Shown here: in pieces, positions 1-12,074 of the stretch
Numbering within the stretch: the first letter of the stretch is position 1
Layout of the letters: the number at the start of each line of letters is the position of its first letter
Origin: Tanypteryx hageni
Taxonomy: Eukaryota; Arthropoda; Insecta; Odonata; Petaluridae
NCBI GenBank assembly: GCA_028673005.1
Contig: CM054114.1
Location: 25,720,869-25,784,868, forward strand
Length of the DNA: 64,000 bases
Direction of reading: 5' to 3'
Made by a program: the position numbers and the translations under genes
Notes under the pieces: model-generated
Database searches by the model: none
Told to the model about the DNA's origin: nothing
Seen by the model: the letters and a program-made list of their open reading frames with translations, nothing else

Positions 1-1422
1 TCATTCTTGTTTCTCCCAAGCTGAGAAAAATACATAACGAATACACTCTAGTCTCGTATATCTCGTAAAAAAAAATAAAATAAAAAAATCCACGTGCAGT
101 TTACTGAGCGGAGTTAATCCGTTTAGCTTGCAACTTTTACGTGAGACTTGATTCTGAATATTCTGAATGAGAAAACCGTTGCCATTCTGGCCTCGCAAGA
201 TGTTGCCTCACTTCCCCATATCAAATTATGCGGTATTTATATCCCTCGTTAAAATCATGAAAACGGAGCAATTTCGTTTCTTCTCCCTTCATCTCAAATT
301 TCGTATTATTTTAGTTTCGTGTGGAAACAGCTCGTTAGAAAATGATAAAGTGTATATAGCGCTTGAAAAATATATAAGCGATTTTATTTTAAATTTTGGG
401 TTGCTTTGCGGTTAAAAGCGGATGAATTACGTAAATTAATAAAAAGTTATTTGAGATACCACTTTTTACATTTTTTTCAATCTATCGCTAATTTTTATGA
501 ATGGATGTTTTCTCTAAGTCAGTCCCGATTTTATAAATTTTTATTTACTGACGCAAAAATGCTATCTTTTTATACTTAGGTTTCAAACCAAGTTGGGCAC
601 GTCATGTTTTTTTTATTATAGCATTGTACCCAGCGCGTAGAATCGCATTGAAAGGGTTTCTTTAGCTTCATTTTAGTCCAAAGCTTATTCCTTTTCATTG
701 TTTTTCTGGATGTCCAGACATTTTTTAGTATGTAGAGAACTTTAAATTTTACTGAGACTTTATATAAATTATTTACAAAGTACAGGATTCTTTTCCACAA
801 GTATCTTCGTGTTCTTTGGTCATATATCTAACCCTAAGCTCTAATGAGCATCTGATAACAAACTAAACACAAACAAGCATATTTCCTTCCGGTCATCATT
901 CCTCGTCAGTTTTGCACAAAATATTCGCCAACTTACAAGTTGAACGCAACAAGAATTCGTTTGATCATAAAACGGTTGGCCAAACTATTTTTGGTCATCA
1001 GCGTTGACACAAGTGGGCCCTTTGTGAGTGTCCTCCGATTGTCGCTTAGATTCTATATGGCATTAAGATCACCGACAAAGACGACAAATTTTAAATTGCG
1101 GATATGAGAAAGTTTGCACGATTTATTTTAAGCCTATATGTATTTACTTATATGCTATTAATTTAAAAAAACTAAATCGTAAGACTTTGTGGGAGATTTT
1201 TTTAATCACAGGCGAGCGCCTTTCCAGTCCTTGATTCGACTAACCGTCGAAATCTTTTGCTTGTGGCCCACATGGGTCTCAGGACCAGAACAATCGAGTA
1301 AAATTAATAAAATTCAAAAGATGGCGGAAAAATTGCGATAATTAAAACAAAAGATGAACGGAGGAGTGAATGCGGACAAAAAGGAAACGCCGGGTAATTA
1401 AGTACAAGCACGAGATGGCGAC
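1..1422. other. AT-rich stretch, no gene seen
   Basis: Only short frames that look random are present, with no recognisable domain, RNA or terminal repeat. I see nothing I can name here. Confidence 0.6.
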
Positions 1423-1442
1423 AGAGAGAGAGAGAGAGAGAG
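1423..1442 (+). repeat. (AG)n microsatellite
   Basis: An uninterrupted run of about ten AG dinucleotides. A similar but shorter (GA) run lies at 2162-2178. Confidence 0.9.
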
Positions 1443-2393
1443 GATATCGTAGACAACATCATTTTTATTTATTCGGAAACCTCCAATAAAAAAATATGAA
1501 GGAGGCATTCTATCTCTATATCACTAATGCATTTTTATTATTATAATGATTATGATTATTGGAATTGACAAAAAAGAAGAAAATTCTCCTCTTTTAACGA
1601 ATGAGTTGGAAGGTAGGATTGGTAGTGTAGGATGTAGTAGAAAGAGGGCGTGATACAGATGAGGATCGAAGGCAGAGGGTACATGGGATACGTCAACATT
1701 ATTCAAGAGACACCAGAAAATGTTAAAAAAATATAATTTTCTTCTTACTTCGACATTTATGCAAGACTTTGAAATTAGAATTTGCGTTGTTGAGACTAAA
1801 AATACGTTATAAGACAAAAACACGCTAAAACTGTGAATTTAACGCCGTAAACATAAACTATCTTCTTAATACAAGCGATATTTATTTATTTCATTATCAA
1901 ATTAAACTGTACTAAAGGGTACGCAACTGTTAAGTAATGCTCAAAGGGATACGTAATCAAAAATGTTGAAAATCTGTGAGTTAAGAAGAGGGTTCTGGGC
2001 GGACAGAAAGAGTAACGGAGAGAGGTCTTCACCTGACATCACAGTCCTATTTATAAAACGGCAAGTAGTTATTTATTAAAGCCATGCTTAAGAGAGGACC
2101 GCAGCTGTGGAATGGGGTCCGACTTGCCATCCCCCTTCCTGTACAAGGATCGGACTGGTTAAGAGAGAGAGAGAGAGAAGTAGAGCGAGCGAGTGGCAAT
2201 TGTTTCGGAATGCAATTTCGGAAGATCGTCTCAAAGGTGGGAACGCCGGACCTCCCAAACCGGTTCGAGGTACTACAGGTGCACAAACCTTGAAATCACG
2301 CCTCAACTAAGGTCGTCCGTACACGCGTACGGACCCTGACTCATCTTTAATCAAACACAAATATGTGAGCCATATATTTATATATGGACATGG
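1443..2393. other. Unassigned stretch with short overlapping frames
   Basis: Between about 2045 and 2310 short frames are open on both strands and the base composition is less AT-rich. One + frame starting at 2084 contains RGPQLWN, which loosely recalls the C-terminal R-x-x-x-LWN-x-LP motif of LINE proteins, and the frame ending near 2310 ends in LKSRLN. This is too weak to assign. The rest of the interval holds nothing recognisable. Confidence 0.3.
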
Positions 2394-2726
2394 AGGAGAA
2401 TGCTGAAGATAAAATGGACAGATAGGATAAAAAACGACGAAGTGTTACGAAGAGTAGAAGAGAAGCGAATAAATATACAGACTATTTGAAAGAGGAAGGC
2501 AAACTGGGTTGGGAATTATCTGAGGAGAGAGAGTATGAGTAAAGACATGTTAGAAGGAAAACTAGATGGAAAAAGGGTAAGAGGTAGGAAAAGGTATCAG
2601 CTGATAGACGATTTGAAAGGAAAGAGTTATCAAGATATGAAGAGGACAATGGAAAATAGAAGTATATGGAGAACCAGCTTTAACCAAGAAAAATCACGGT
2701 CCTGTCTACGGACAGACTACCTATGA
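2394..2726 (+). pseudogene. 5'-truncated LINE reverse transcriptase, C-terminal tail
   Basis: A frame open from 2394 apart from one in-frame TGA at 2487-2489. It encodes the typical C-terminal tail of insect non-LTR endonuclease/reverse-transcriptase proteins: RRMLKIKWTDRI near the start, then KRKANWVGNYLRR, then GKRVRGRKRYQLIDDLKG, then an ENRSIWR-like end. In intact elements this region follows the reverse transcriptase domain. Nothing of the polymerase itself lies upstream, so the copy is strongly 5' truncated, as is usual for LINE insertions. The stop interrupts the first conserved block (after NIQTI). The fragment cannot make a functional protein. The assignment to a LINE tail is firm; the exact clade (RTE-like or another insect clade) is not. 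Confidence 0.8.
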
Positions 2727-4850
2727 TGATATTTATATATTACGCAACACAAAAATAAGCAAATGACAAGGATGGCGAAATGCATAAATATGGGGAAGCG
2801 AACTGGAATGGAAACCACCGGGTGGAGGGGCCAAAGAGAGAAATTCAACAACGACCTGAATTCTAATCACGATGGACCACATTGTGCGTTAATCTCTTCT
2901 TGAATCCCAATAATTTTACGAAGGGAAAGGCATTCTACAGAGCGACATTTTTCTCTTCTTCACCAATATTGGAGATGTCTTTTTATTTTCTCACACATGA
3001 ATATAGAAAGTAGTGTGCTCATGAAATTGTTTAACCTTCCGGTGTTTTGATGAACACGCACGTCTTAGGTGCCCCTGATTCCATATATAGAGGTTTTTGA
3101 AATTCCGTCTGTCTGTAATGTATCTATCGCCTGTGAGCTTCTCTAGGGATTAAAAGTTTTATAGATAATCTGAAGAAATATTGCAATTATAAAGGGCATC
3201 AGCCGGATAATACAAGCCTTGTTGAAACAAAATATATAGCGCGATAATGGGAGAATTTTTCCCCACTGTTAATTTTAAGAAATCAATTTAATCAAAAGTG
3301 GCGCACAGGCATGCATCCAAAATTAAAGCTATGCAGACTTTGTAAAATTTCAAGCTTTAGGCGCAGCTACCGCCAAGCTGTCCATACAAAAAATTAACTT
3401 TTTAGCGAAGTCCATACAAAAATATAAATAACGTGACCCACGACATTGTTTCATTACTGAAAGAGCACAGATGTAAGAAGTGAGAGAAGAATTGCAGGGA
3501 AAATTACACATGGCTCTTTTTATTTGGGATTATGACGTCATCATAATATTACTTCTTTGGTTGAGATCAACGTCATTGTCTATAAATTCCCTTTAAAAAC
3601 ATTATATCATTTAAAATATAATATATAATAACGATTGCATTATCTGATTTTTTAAAAACACTAAAAACATAGCTGGAAGTTTTCCTTATCTTGAAATACG
3701 CAAAAAAATTAGTATGAAGAACTGGGTTCTTTATTAAACTTGTACTTCCGGTGTCATTTTTCGGATCTATGAGCTGCCAAATTAAATGTAATAGACTGTT
3801 GAATATGAGGAATTAATCCGGAGAAGGAGACTTGGGGTTGAAGTAGGTAGATAGATTAAAGAGATGAGAAAATGTAAAATGCCCTGGGTATCATGCTTTT
3901 CTCATGAGGCGGTTATAACCTGGATTTACTGGAATAGGCCCAAAACAATTTTCATTTATTATTTTTAACGATGACAAAGGTTTCGCTTTATAAGTTGCTA
4001 CCGATTTTATTCTCTAAAACACGGTCGCGTGTCAAAAACGCGTTACATACGTAGCGATATAAAAGGAAAACAGCAACACTTTTAAGTAATAAATTACTAT
4101 TTAGGAATATGCTTTAATTAGATAAAAATCTTTCAGGGAAACCTTGAAATTGTTATATATATGTTTAACGGATTATGTAAAATGCCATAAAAATAAAATT
4201 CATGGTACGAAAAAGGTCATTTTAAACTGTGAAAAAGTATTTTAAAATATGTTAAATTCACCATGCAAATAAAAAATAATATAATTTACTCTCGTTTGAA
4301 ATGTAATTCGTACTAAATTATTGCATAAGCAACTGTTTATGGCAGTTAGGAATGAAAATAATCGTGGATTGCTCGTATAAATGGTCATGGATCAACTTTA
4401 TTTAGAGCATAAGAACTTCATGACAAATATTCCAGAGAGCAATATAATGTCGTCAAGTGTTTATAATTCGACCAAAAAACATGGCTATTTTTTGCAGAGA
4501 GAAGAGTTTTCTTAATGAAAAACGCACGATTGCAGCGCTAGCCTTTGCTTCTGCAGTCTTCAATGTATCTTTTACGAGCGTCCAAAACTTGCTGCCATGC
4601 AAATCCTACACGACCGTAAAACATTAATGCTGGCGCAGCTTTATTATTGCTTCAGCAAGACTATTGCAACCGAGGATCAACGTAGAAGAGGTGAAGTGAA
4701 TTTCAGCCGGGGACTGAGAGAAGAGAAGGAAGAGGAGATTGAGTGACAGAGGCAAATGAGAGCAGAGCGAAGGGTTTAATGGACATAAAGAGAGATGGAA
4801 TGATGGGGGAGAAAAAGAAAAATAACTGATGATACGGGTATTGCGGATTT
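2727..4850. other. Gene-free stretch
   Basis: AT-rich DNA without a recognisable gene. At 3029 the sequence TTAACCTTCCGGTG has the look of a piggyBac end (TTAA followed by a C-rich tip), but no partner end was found. Nothing else is assigned. Confidence 0.5.
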
Positions 4851-4865
4851 TGTGTGTCTTGTTCC

Positions 4866-4895
4866 CAAAGCTAGGGTCACGGGTTCGTTTCCTGC
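4866..4895 (+). repeat. Isolated B-box-like site (tRNA/SINE relic)
   Basis: GGGTTCGTTTCC resembles an RNA polymerase III B box (GGTTCGANTCC) with one central change. No clear A box or tRNA fold precedes it, so it is at most the remnant of a SINE head. Confidence 0.25.
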
Positions 4896-5214
4896 TAAGG
4901 GCATAGTTGTATGTGTTCGTCTTTGTTCATACGCTCATTGAAAAAACGTCCAAACGGCGGTTTGTGAACTACTCAAAAGAAATAAATAAAAGGCAATGAA
5001 AAGACATTAAAACAGAAGGTACGAAAGAAGAAGAGAGACGGGGAAGATTGAGAAAAAAGACAGAGGAAGAGAAAATAAAACAAATAAGGGAATAGATAGA
5101 ATAAAACGACGTTAAAATTCTATGCAGGCAGCCATAAGCGGTAAAGTTGGGATTATTTTTGAAGCGAGAAAAAATTCAGCAATGACAGGGAATCGAATTC
5201 AAATCTTCCGCTTG

Positions 5215-5285
5215 TCGGGTGAATTCAGTGTTAGAATATCAGCCCGGCAAGCGCAAGACCAGGGTTCGATTCCCGGTCATAACAG
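5215..5285 (+). repeat. tRNA-like sequence, probable SINE or tRNA relic
   Basis: A perfect B box GGTTCGATTCC sits in an imperfect T-arm (one mismatch). About 40 bases upstream, TCAGTGTTAGAAT resembles the A box and D-loop of a tRNA. The anticodon arm between them does not fold into a proper 5-bp stem, so this is not a working tRNA gene. It is best read as a decayed tRNA or a tRNA-derived SINE head. It differs from the SINE family at 13.8, 50.3 and 63.2 kb. Confidence 0.4.
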
Positions 5286-5629
5286 GATATTTTCAAGTTC
5301 CAAAAATATTCGCAAGTGAGGACATAACCGCAGAAAAAATCACATAAGGTGCTTTTATTCACCGACTGCTACTTTTCCAGCAGAGTAAGGAATCGCAGAT
5401 ACAATATATTTGCTGGTTGCCTACAATAGTAGCAGAATGCTTATTGCAATGTTTTCCTGTAGTTCCTTAGATGATATTTTTTGATTCTTCAAAAGTTTAC
5501 TATATTTAGCTGCTATATAAACCAATCAATTCTCTAAATTTAGTTTCTATATATTTCAGGATTCTGTAGATATTACCCATACCGACGGAAGGACCAATGG
5601 GAAGGTAAACCGAAGAAAGCCTTAAAAAA
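5286..5629. other. Gene-free stretch
   Basis: No gene, repeat or RNA recognised. Confidence 0.5.
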
Positions 5630-6150
5630 AGAGATGGTGTCATTGACGAAATGAGAGAGAAGTTATGTACAACATTTCTAAAAGAAGAATGTGTTGAGTG
5701 AAAAAGAGGAATGGGATGAGAGAGAACAAAAAACAATGAAAGGAGAAGAAAAGGAGAGAGTGAGGAGAAGAAAAGGAGAGAGTGAGGAGAAGAAAAGAGG
5801 TTGAAAGTAAGAGGGTAGGAAAGGGATGGAGGAAGAAAATTTTATAGAGGTAAGAGGGGGATAAAGACTGGATGGAGTTGGGAAGAGAGAGATAATGGAA
5901 TTAGGGAAAATGGAGATAGGAAGAGGGAGATAGAAAGAGGGAGGGACATAGAAGAATGGAGGGAAGAAGGAATAGGTGAAAAAGTTGAAGAAGAAAGAAG
6001 GGATGGAGAAGAATGTAAAACTGGATAACATAAAAGAAAAGAGAGATTACGTAACGGGAGTAAAGGGAAGTTAAGAGGAATGAAAGCAGAGGAAGAGAGA
6101 GATAACAACGAGAATAAATAATGGCGAGAGTGAGAAAAATGGAGAAAGAG
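5630..6150 (+). repeat. Long purine-rich (GGAGA) tract
   Basis: About 500 bases in which the + strand is overwhelmingly A and G. Near 5735-5800 there is a short direct repeat of about 25 bases built on GGAGAAGAAAAGGAGAGAGT. The Ser/Phe/Pro-rich frames on the minus strand here are by-products of the composition, not genes. Confidence 0.85.
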
Positions 6151-7240
6151 GAAAAACTCCCAAATATCTCGCCATCGTCCTTTATAAAGTCTCAATCGGA
6201 AGTCCGAGAGACACTTTCCCTTTCACCGATTTTTTCCTCTCCTTTTTTTTAAATAGGAGAAAGTGTTCCAAATGAAACGCACCGCGTGTAATTTTGACCC
6301 TCTCCTCCTCGATCGCAACGAAGACGAACTAAAATAAAATCACGAAATAGTAACCGGGCGAAAATTCCTCCCGATTCCAACATGCAGTTTCTGAAGGAGT
6401 CGGAATGAGTCACGCACGCGATCGGAATATATCGAATAAATCACATCTGTCAGCGGTCCCTTTCTATTGTTCTCTGAGAAAAAGAGAGAGTTTTTCGTGC
6501 TTTCCGCAAAATTCTTCGGATTCTTACCATCGATGGAGGGTACTTTATTCCATCAAAATGAGAGAAGTGTTAAGGAAAACGTTAAGCGCTACAGGGAGCA
6601 GTAAAATCGACTCTGATGAAGAAAGATGTAAACTATTTGAAATTCTTCGGAATGTGGATGTGGAGAAAAATGCAGAATTAAAAGGGACAGAAGAAATAAG
6701 AAATGAAGAGGATTAACAAAGAAAGAGAGAGTTGTTACCCGCTTCATGCGTGCTTCAATGCAAAGCAGAGGCGTTCTTTAGGAAAATGATATTAACATTT
6801 AAACCATATGAGAAAGGAACACGGCAAACGTATTTATGAATCCCGTTTCTAAAAGTGTTATTGTTATATCGTTTAACATTATTTTTCTTGCTGCAATTGC
6901 AGTTGATATTTTCATTATGATTACCATAATCATAAACTTAATTTTCCACTTTAGTGATTACCGCCATTTATTGCTAATATAATCATAATTTTTACAATCT
7001 TAGCTTCAGTGCTGCATAGTAATCATTATTTTATATCATTATCGCTGACATGATTCTTTTAACTTCTTGATGTTTAGTTTCGAAAGCCCAAAAAGGAGGA
7101 ATGCCGCCGAAAGCAGAACGTAAAGCAAACAGTTTATCCTGCTAAGTTGAATTAAATCTTGCCACGCCTCTAAAAATTAAATTCACAACACATCACAGAA
7201 AAGAAATGCAAAATGTGAATTTTCAGAAGTAGAAAGATCT
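6151..7240. other. Gene-free stretch
   Basis: A 103-codon frame at 6405-6716 (+) has no recognisable domain and grades into AG-rich sequence; I do not call it a gene. Near 6750-6780 a short match (TGCGTGCTTCAATGCAAAGCAGAGGCGTTCTTTA) recalls the dispersed repeat at 57.98-58.03 kb. Confidence 0.4.
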
Positions 7241-7755
7241 TGAACTTTACCTGTAAGAAAATCTCGGTCTCTTGCCAGGAGATTGTTTTAACACTAAGCC
7301 AAGTAATACCTAAATGGAAGAAGAAGGGAATTTGGCTCGATTTGAAGTTGTCTCGCAAATGATCAAATAGAAATATGTATTGGTAAATCAGATTCCAATT
7401 TTGATTGCAGGGAAGCCTTCATCAGCGGCAATTATCGTATAATGAGTTAGATTATTTTTTCTATAATCTATTTTCAAGCAAAGAAACAGCAGTGGCGCCT
7501 AATTAAGCAGAAAAACAAGTTACATTTCATGAGCAATACTTGTTAATTGTTTTATTTCATTTTAAATTTTAATATATAATTGTTACCATGACAAATGTCT
7601 ATCAGATATAGATCGCTAAATACGCATCATTCACGTTATTATAGCATGGCAATCATTTCTCTAGCAAAAAATGTAACGCCCCAAGTAGTGTATCTTCAAA
7701 ACATACACACATGATTATAAACCGCTTAATATATTAGCAAGAGAAATGACCTAAA

Positions 7756-8178
7756 ATGATTTCTTCTAACATTTTTTCATCGCTATTAGAGACCTATAAA
7801 CATCGTTTTTTTCTATTTCTTTCCGCAAAACACCCTGACCCAAGAATCCCTTTTCATCGCGCCATACGGCCTAAAACACCGCCGCGAAACACCAACATCT
7901 CCTCTTCCGGAACCGCCAACTTTCGGCGATCCTTGAACACCCTTCAAAGAGCCCAATCTCAAACACAACCAACAACCGGGGCGAAGCTTCGAAAACTCTC
8001 TTCTCTTCTCACTCTCGCCTTCAAAAACTCATTCTCTTTGTCTTTCCCTTTTTCTCTCTCTCCCTTTTTCTCTTTCCCTCTCCCTTTCTCTCACTCTTCC
8101 TTTCATTCTTTCTCTCTTCCTTTCATTCTCTCTCTATCTCTTTCGGGGAAACCCCAAAACAACGTCTTTCATTCCTGA
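7756..8178 (+). CDS. Unrecognised 140-codon frame in a CpG-rich patch; doubtful
   Basis: This is one of the longest + frames not explained by a transposon. Residues 1-20 are ordinary. Roughly residues 20-95 are rich in Pro, Arg, Ser and Thr. From about residue 95 the frame turns into low-complexity Ser/Phe/Leu/Pro sequence encoded by a CT-rich run (about 7995-8145). No signal peptide, domain or family motif is recognised. It lies in the only strongly CpG-rich part of this area, so transcription from here is possible, but the frame may be fortuitous. Codon bias cannot be judged without known host genes. I keep it as a weak candidate and infer no function. Confidence 0.12.
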   Translation: MISSNIFSSLLETYKHRFFLFLSAKHPDPRIPFHRAIRPKTPPRNTNISSSGTANFRRSLNTLQRAQSQTQPTTGAKLRKLSSLLTLAFKNSFSLSFPFSLSPFFSFPLPFSHSSFHSFSLPFILSLSLSGKPQNNVFHS

Positions 8179-8330
8179 GTCACCATAAGCGACGGCGGCA
8201 AGTTCTGCGCGCGCGGAGAAACAAGCACAAAAGGAATAAAAAAAGAAAAAGAGAGCGTCGGGAACCGCATGCGTGCGTAAATTGTTTACGTGTGCGTGCG
8301 CTTGATAAAGCGGAGCGAAGTGGACGGAAG
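7830..8330. promoter_or_regulatory. CpG-rich patch, possible promoter or 5' exon region
   Basis: CpG dinucleotides are dense here (CATCGCGCC, ACCGCCGCGAAAC, GACGGCGGCAAG, TGCGCGCGCGG, GCATGCGTGCG) compared with the surrounding AT-rich DNA. The stretch includes alternating GC/TG runs with the flavour of NRF1-type sites (GCATGCGTGCG). No TATA box or obvious exon is attached. The promoter reading is inferred from composition only. Confidence 0.25.
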
Positions 8331-8520
8331 TGGAAAGGAGAAGAAGTGAGATTAAAAGAGGAGGGATTCTAAGGGGAAGGAAAAATATGGTTTCAAAGAA
8401 AGGAAAAAAATGTGAGGCGAGAAATATTACAGAGACGAAAAGAAAAATAATTTTAATGTGTGTGTGGAAAATAATAACGAGACGGAGATTATATAGAGAA
8501 AGAGAGAGGGCGATAATAAA
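8325..8520 (+). repeat. Purine-rich tract
   Basis: AG-rich + strand carrying a 107-codon Arg/Lys-rich frame (8330-8653) that follows from the composition and is not called as a gene. Confidence 0.7.
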
Positions 8521-8653
8521 ACGTTATGTACAAAGGGGACTCAAAAAAATTAACAAAAGAAAGCCGACAGTAGAAAACTGCGCCAAAATACATTTTGCAA
8601 CGGTCTTATCACAGAAAACTTTAATTTTCCAAATAAAAAAACTCTCAATATAA

Positions 8654-9980
8654 GTTTTAAAGGTTTAAATGATTATAATGATAGAAACGAGTACGTTTTA
8701 GCTGTTTTAATCTTTCCGAATTCTGTGGATTTTTATCGAAAAAATATCTCCAATGAAAAATCATAAGCATTAAAAATATCGAATTCTTTTTTTTTACCCT
8801 TTTGCCGAATACGAGCCAATTAACCTTAGTTTCAATATCGTTATCTTATAAATATTATAGAGTGTATGTGTGTGTATATTCTTTATACGTTTTTACACCG
8901 TTGAAGCTATCGAGTTCAAAAGTTTCATGGGTCATTCTCGAGACAAAAAGAAGAACTTGGTCTTGGTCTGCAGACCATGAGGTCTCTTATATCCCACGGA
9001 GCCAACAAAAATAGTATTTTCATAAGAATGCATGGGAAATGGCGTGGAGAAACCTCAAAATGCAATACAGCCGTTCACTGATGTGGATATAAATATATCT
9101 AAATATTAACTTACCATCATGGGAAATAGCTTATTTTACTCTCAAAAGACTGAGTATTTTTATTCATTGCATGTTTTGTCGTATCATATGTTAAGTCGCT
9201 CGAAATTATCCTTTAAGCGCAAACATTATTAACATTTTCCAGTCGCAACAAAGATAAATTTCTTAATTTTTGCCCTCTTCAAAGGGAGATAGCCACGTAA
9301 ATATTAATGAAAGCAAAATCCACGCCGTGGCGTGCCGTTGAGGAAGAATAGCCAAAGTCATGATAAAGGATACAAATGGATTTATGCTTAAATATAGTTT
9401 ATGAATACTTTTAAAATGTGTCAAATGATTGTTAAGGAATATTAGAACATTGTCATATTTCACCATTAACATTGAAAGGTTTATTGCAACATAAATCGAT
9501 ACGTTTACTTGCATTTGTTCGGTAACCAAGATGTTGTTTACTGTTTATATTTTGGCTAAGAGTATTGACATAATCTACATGTTTTTATTGCTGCTTTAAA
9601 GCCTTCGGTGCATCTATCTATGTGGATATTAAGTAAGACGTTAATGCGTAATTATATTAATGGTAAAACTTTGCAATACAATACACAAAATAGTAAATGT
9701 TAATGTAAACATCGCTTGCGTAATTAAGAAATGGGGAACTTTTGCTAAAGTTTGGATCATTGGATCCACGAGTAAAAAAAATCGTTATCTACTTATACGA
9801 AAACTCTTTCTCGAGCAAAGCCTGGCATTTCAGCTGCTTATAAATAATTTAATTAATTAATTATGGCCGCTGCTGCTCTTTAACCTATGGATAAAAAATT
9901 ATTTATAAAATCGGAGAAAGACAGCAATTTTCCGAAAAGTTTACCCACTTAGAAGGTCAGTTTTTCATCGCATATCTTAC
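8654..9980. other. Gene-free stretch
   Basis: AT-rich; short frames only. Nothing recognised up to the 3' tail of the LINE that begins at about 9981 on the minus strand. Confidence 0.55.
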
Positions 9981-10044
9981 TAACATTCATATCTACATCT
10001 ACATTATACCCTGCAAGTCACCTTTTTGGTGGATGGCAGGGGGT

Positions 10045-10317
10045 GAAGTGCACAAAGGGTCCATAGTTTTCCTACGTTATCTTTTTCTATTATGGTCTCT
10101 TATTGTCCTAGGGAAAAACGATCCTCTATATCGCTCCGTTCTACAGTCGATTTCGCGAATCTTATCCTCACTGTCCTGCCTTCCGAGATTCGTCGGGCTT
10201 CTGATAAGTCCTATTACCTCATTCGCTAGTCCCTCCGACATAAATTTTTCTAGTAGTTTAATTCTAGCCTGTAGCCTACGTTCCTCGTCCATTTCAGATT
10301 TTCTATAAATGATGTTA
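10045..10317 (-). pseudogene. LINE ORF2 C-terminal tail, frameshifted
   Basis: The frame 10292-10077 ends with RYRGSFFPRTIRDHN, matching the FFPRTI-x-x-WN motif that closes ORF2 in many CR1/L2-type elements (Trp here is His). It is out of frame with the reverse transcriptase, so another small indel lies near 10300. The 3' UTR with CTGCAAGTCACC on the + strand follows at 10005-10045. Confidence 0.6.
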
Positions 10318-11399
10318 CTAATTACTACCGTAATTCCTCTTTACAAATCTAGCTGCCCTGCGCTGAACCTTTTCTATCTCGTTAGTGAGTCTCTTTTCGT
10401 AAGGATCCCACAGAGCTGAAGCATATTCGACCTGCGGTCGAACCAAGGATAAATAACATAATTCTTTCACTTTTTCGGAGCTATTTGGAACTATGCTCCC
10501 TATAATGGCCAGCTTTTTGTTAGCGGCACCAATCAATCGGCGAATGTGGGTGTCCCACGAGAGATCACGATGGATCGTGACTCCGAGGTATTTAATCGAG
10601 TCTGAAGCTGGAATCTCTACTCCGTCCAACGAATAATTATTAGTCAACGAGATACTCTTGGTTCTCCAAAAGTTGATGACGTAGCTTTTCTTTTGGTTTA
10701 TCTCTAACTGCCATTCCTTACAACATGCAGAAATAGCTTCTAGGTCATTTTGGAGATACTGGTGGTCTTCCGGATTGCTTATTTCTCTATAGATGACGGT
10801 GTCGTCCGCGAAAAGCCTAATTTTACTTCTGACTACTGAGCTGATATTGATTATATAAATTAGAAATAATAACGGACCAATTACACTACCCTGTGGAACG
10901 CCGGAGACAACCTCCACTAAGTTCGAAGATTTCCCATCTATAACAACCATCTGCTTCCTATGATTTAAAAATTCATGGATCCAACTAACGATTTTAGAAT
11001 TAACGCCTAAGGTTTCTAATTTCGTTATTAACTTCCTGTGAGGTACCTTATCAAAGGCTTTCCTAAAATCTAAGAAGATGGCATCGACCTGCGTATTCTT
11101 TTCTCCGCTTCTCAGTAAACAATTAACAAAAAGACCGAGCTGAGTATCACATGACCTACCTTTCCTGAAGCCGTGTTGACAATCATCTAACAATAAATTA
11201 CTATCAAGAAATCGCATTATGTTGCTAACGAGTATATGCTCGAGAATCTTACACGATATCGAAGTTAAAGAAATCGGTCTGTAATTTTCTGGGTTCTCCT
11301 TGTCGCCGCCCTTATGAATTGGGGTAACGTGCGCTAACCTCCAGTCGCTAGGGACCTCTGCGCCAGAAATGGATTTCTCGAAGATTATGAGAAGAAAGG
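10318..11399 (-). pseudogene. LINE ORF2 reverse transcriptase domain
   Basis: The frame starts without its own Met at about 11399. In order it shows HKGGDKENPENYRPISL, QHGFRKGRSCDTQL, FLDFRKAFDKVPH (first catalytic Asp), SGVPQGSVIGPLLFLIY (template/primer grip), RLFADDTVIY (the catalytic FADD pair, intact), and KYLGVTI, then the thumb and connection with LWDPY and a basic end. All core catalytic residues are preserved, so this part decayed little. The domain lacks its upstream fingers in frame because of the frame change at about 11390. It stops at 10318, where the C-terminal tail continues in a different frame. The polymerase would copy element RNA at the nicked target. Confidence 0.92.
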
Positions 11400-11960
11400 T
11401 GCTATTTCTTCAGATAATTCTTTTAAAACGCGAGCAGGAATTTCTTCGGGGCCAGTGGCTTTGTTATGTCTGATGGAACTTAATTGCTTTGCTATTCCCG
11501 CCTCAGAAAATACTATATCGCCCATCAGGTCCCCCCTTATTGCGGGTGCATAATGTACGCAATGGTCGCTGATGGGTGTGAATGCTTTTACAAAATGACC
11601 GTTTAACAGGTTTGCTTTCTCTACGCTATCATGAATAACGGCACCGGAGTCATTACGCAGGGTAGGTATTGTAGGGCCTCTACCTTGGACCTCTCTCACA
11701 TAATACCAAAACGCTTTAGGGTCCTCCTTCGAATAATTATTTAATACTTTATTCCGGAAGTTAGTAAAAGCCTCGCGCTTAGTAGTTCTCGCTTTAGGGC
11801 GGGATTCCTTATACGTCTTAACTTTAGTTGCTCTATATTCATCGGATGATGTAGACGGCATATTTTTTATTTTCGCGTGGCTTATTCTCTGACGCCTAAG
11901 CGCACTCCTAACTTGCTTATTGTACCAACGTGGCTCTTTATTGTCAATTTAATTGGAATG
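11385..11960 (-). pseudogene. LINE ORF2 linker between endonuclease and reverse transcriptase
   Basis: The frame from about 11960 reads PRWYNKQVRSALRRQRISHAK and continues into a region with the KAFWYYVRE-like block and then KATGPEEIPARVLKEL, the conserved start of the LINE reverse transcriptase fingers. It ends at a TAA at 11385 in SEEIAPFFS. The polymerase continues in another frame from that very point (…FEKSISGAEVPSDWR), so a 1-base deletion or a 2-base insertion separates the two halves. Another shift near 11950-12000 disconnects it from the endonuclease. Confidence 0.8.
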
Positions 11961-12074
11961 TACTTATCGATACTCTCTAGCATTATATCCTTGAATAGTT
12001 CCATGACGACTCAGCACCTGATCGTTCGGTCATATCACGGAAGCCAGGTAGTATTTCTCGTAGGCGCGAACTGA

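Noticed and set aside
3029..3060. TTAACCTTCCGGTG as a piggyBac end
   Set aside because: No matching inverted partner with TTAA was found within reach.
5215..5285. A possible functional tRNA gene
   Set aside because: Good B box, but the anticodon arm does not fold and the T-stem has a mismatch; kept only as a relic.
5678..6195. Two overlapping minus-strand frames of 117 codons rich in Ser, Phe, Leu and Pro
   Set aside because: They are the complement of a purine-rich tract; both frames stay open because of composition and have no domain.
7245..7265. TTTTCTTACAG|GTAAAG on the minus strand as a recursive splice site
   Set aside because: The donor half is weaker than at 63.86 kb and the pyrimidine run is short; not strong enough to list as a feature.
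8330..8653. 107-codon Arg/Lys-rich frame on the + strand
   Set aside because: AG-rich sequence avoids stops in this frame; no motif and no typical start context.
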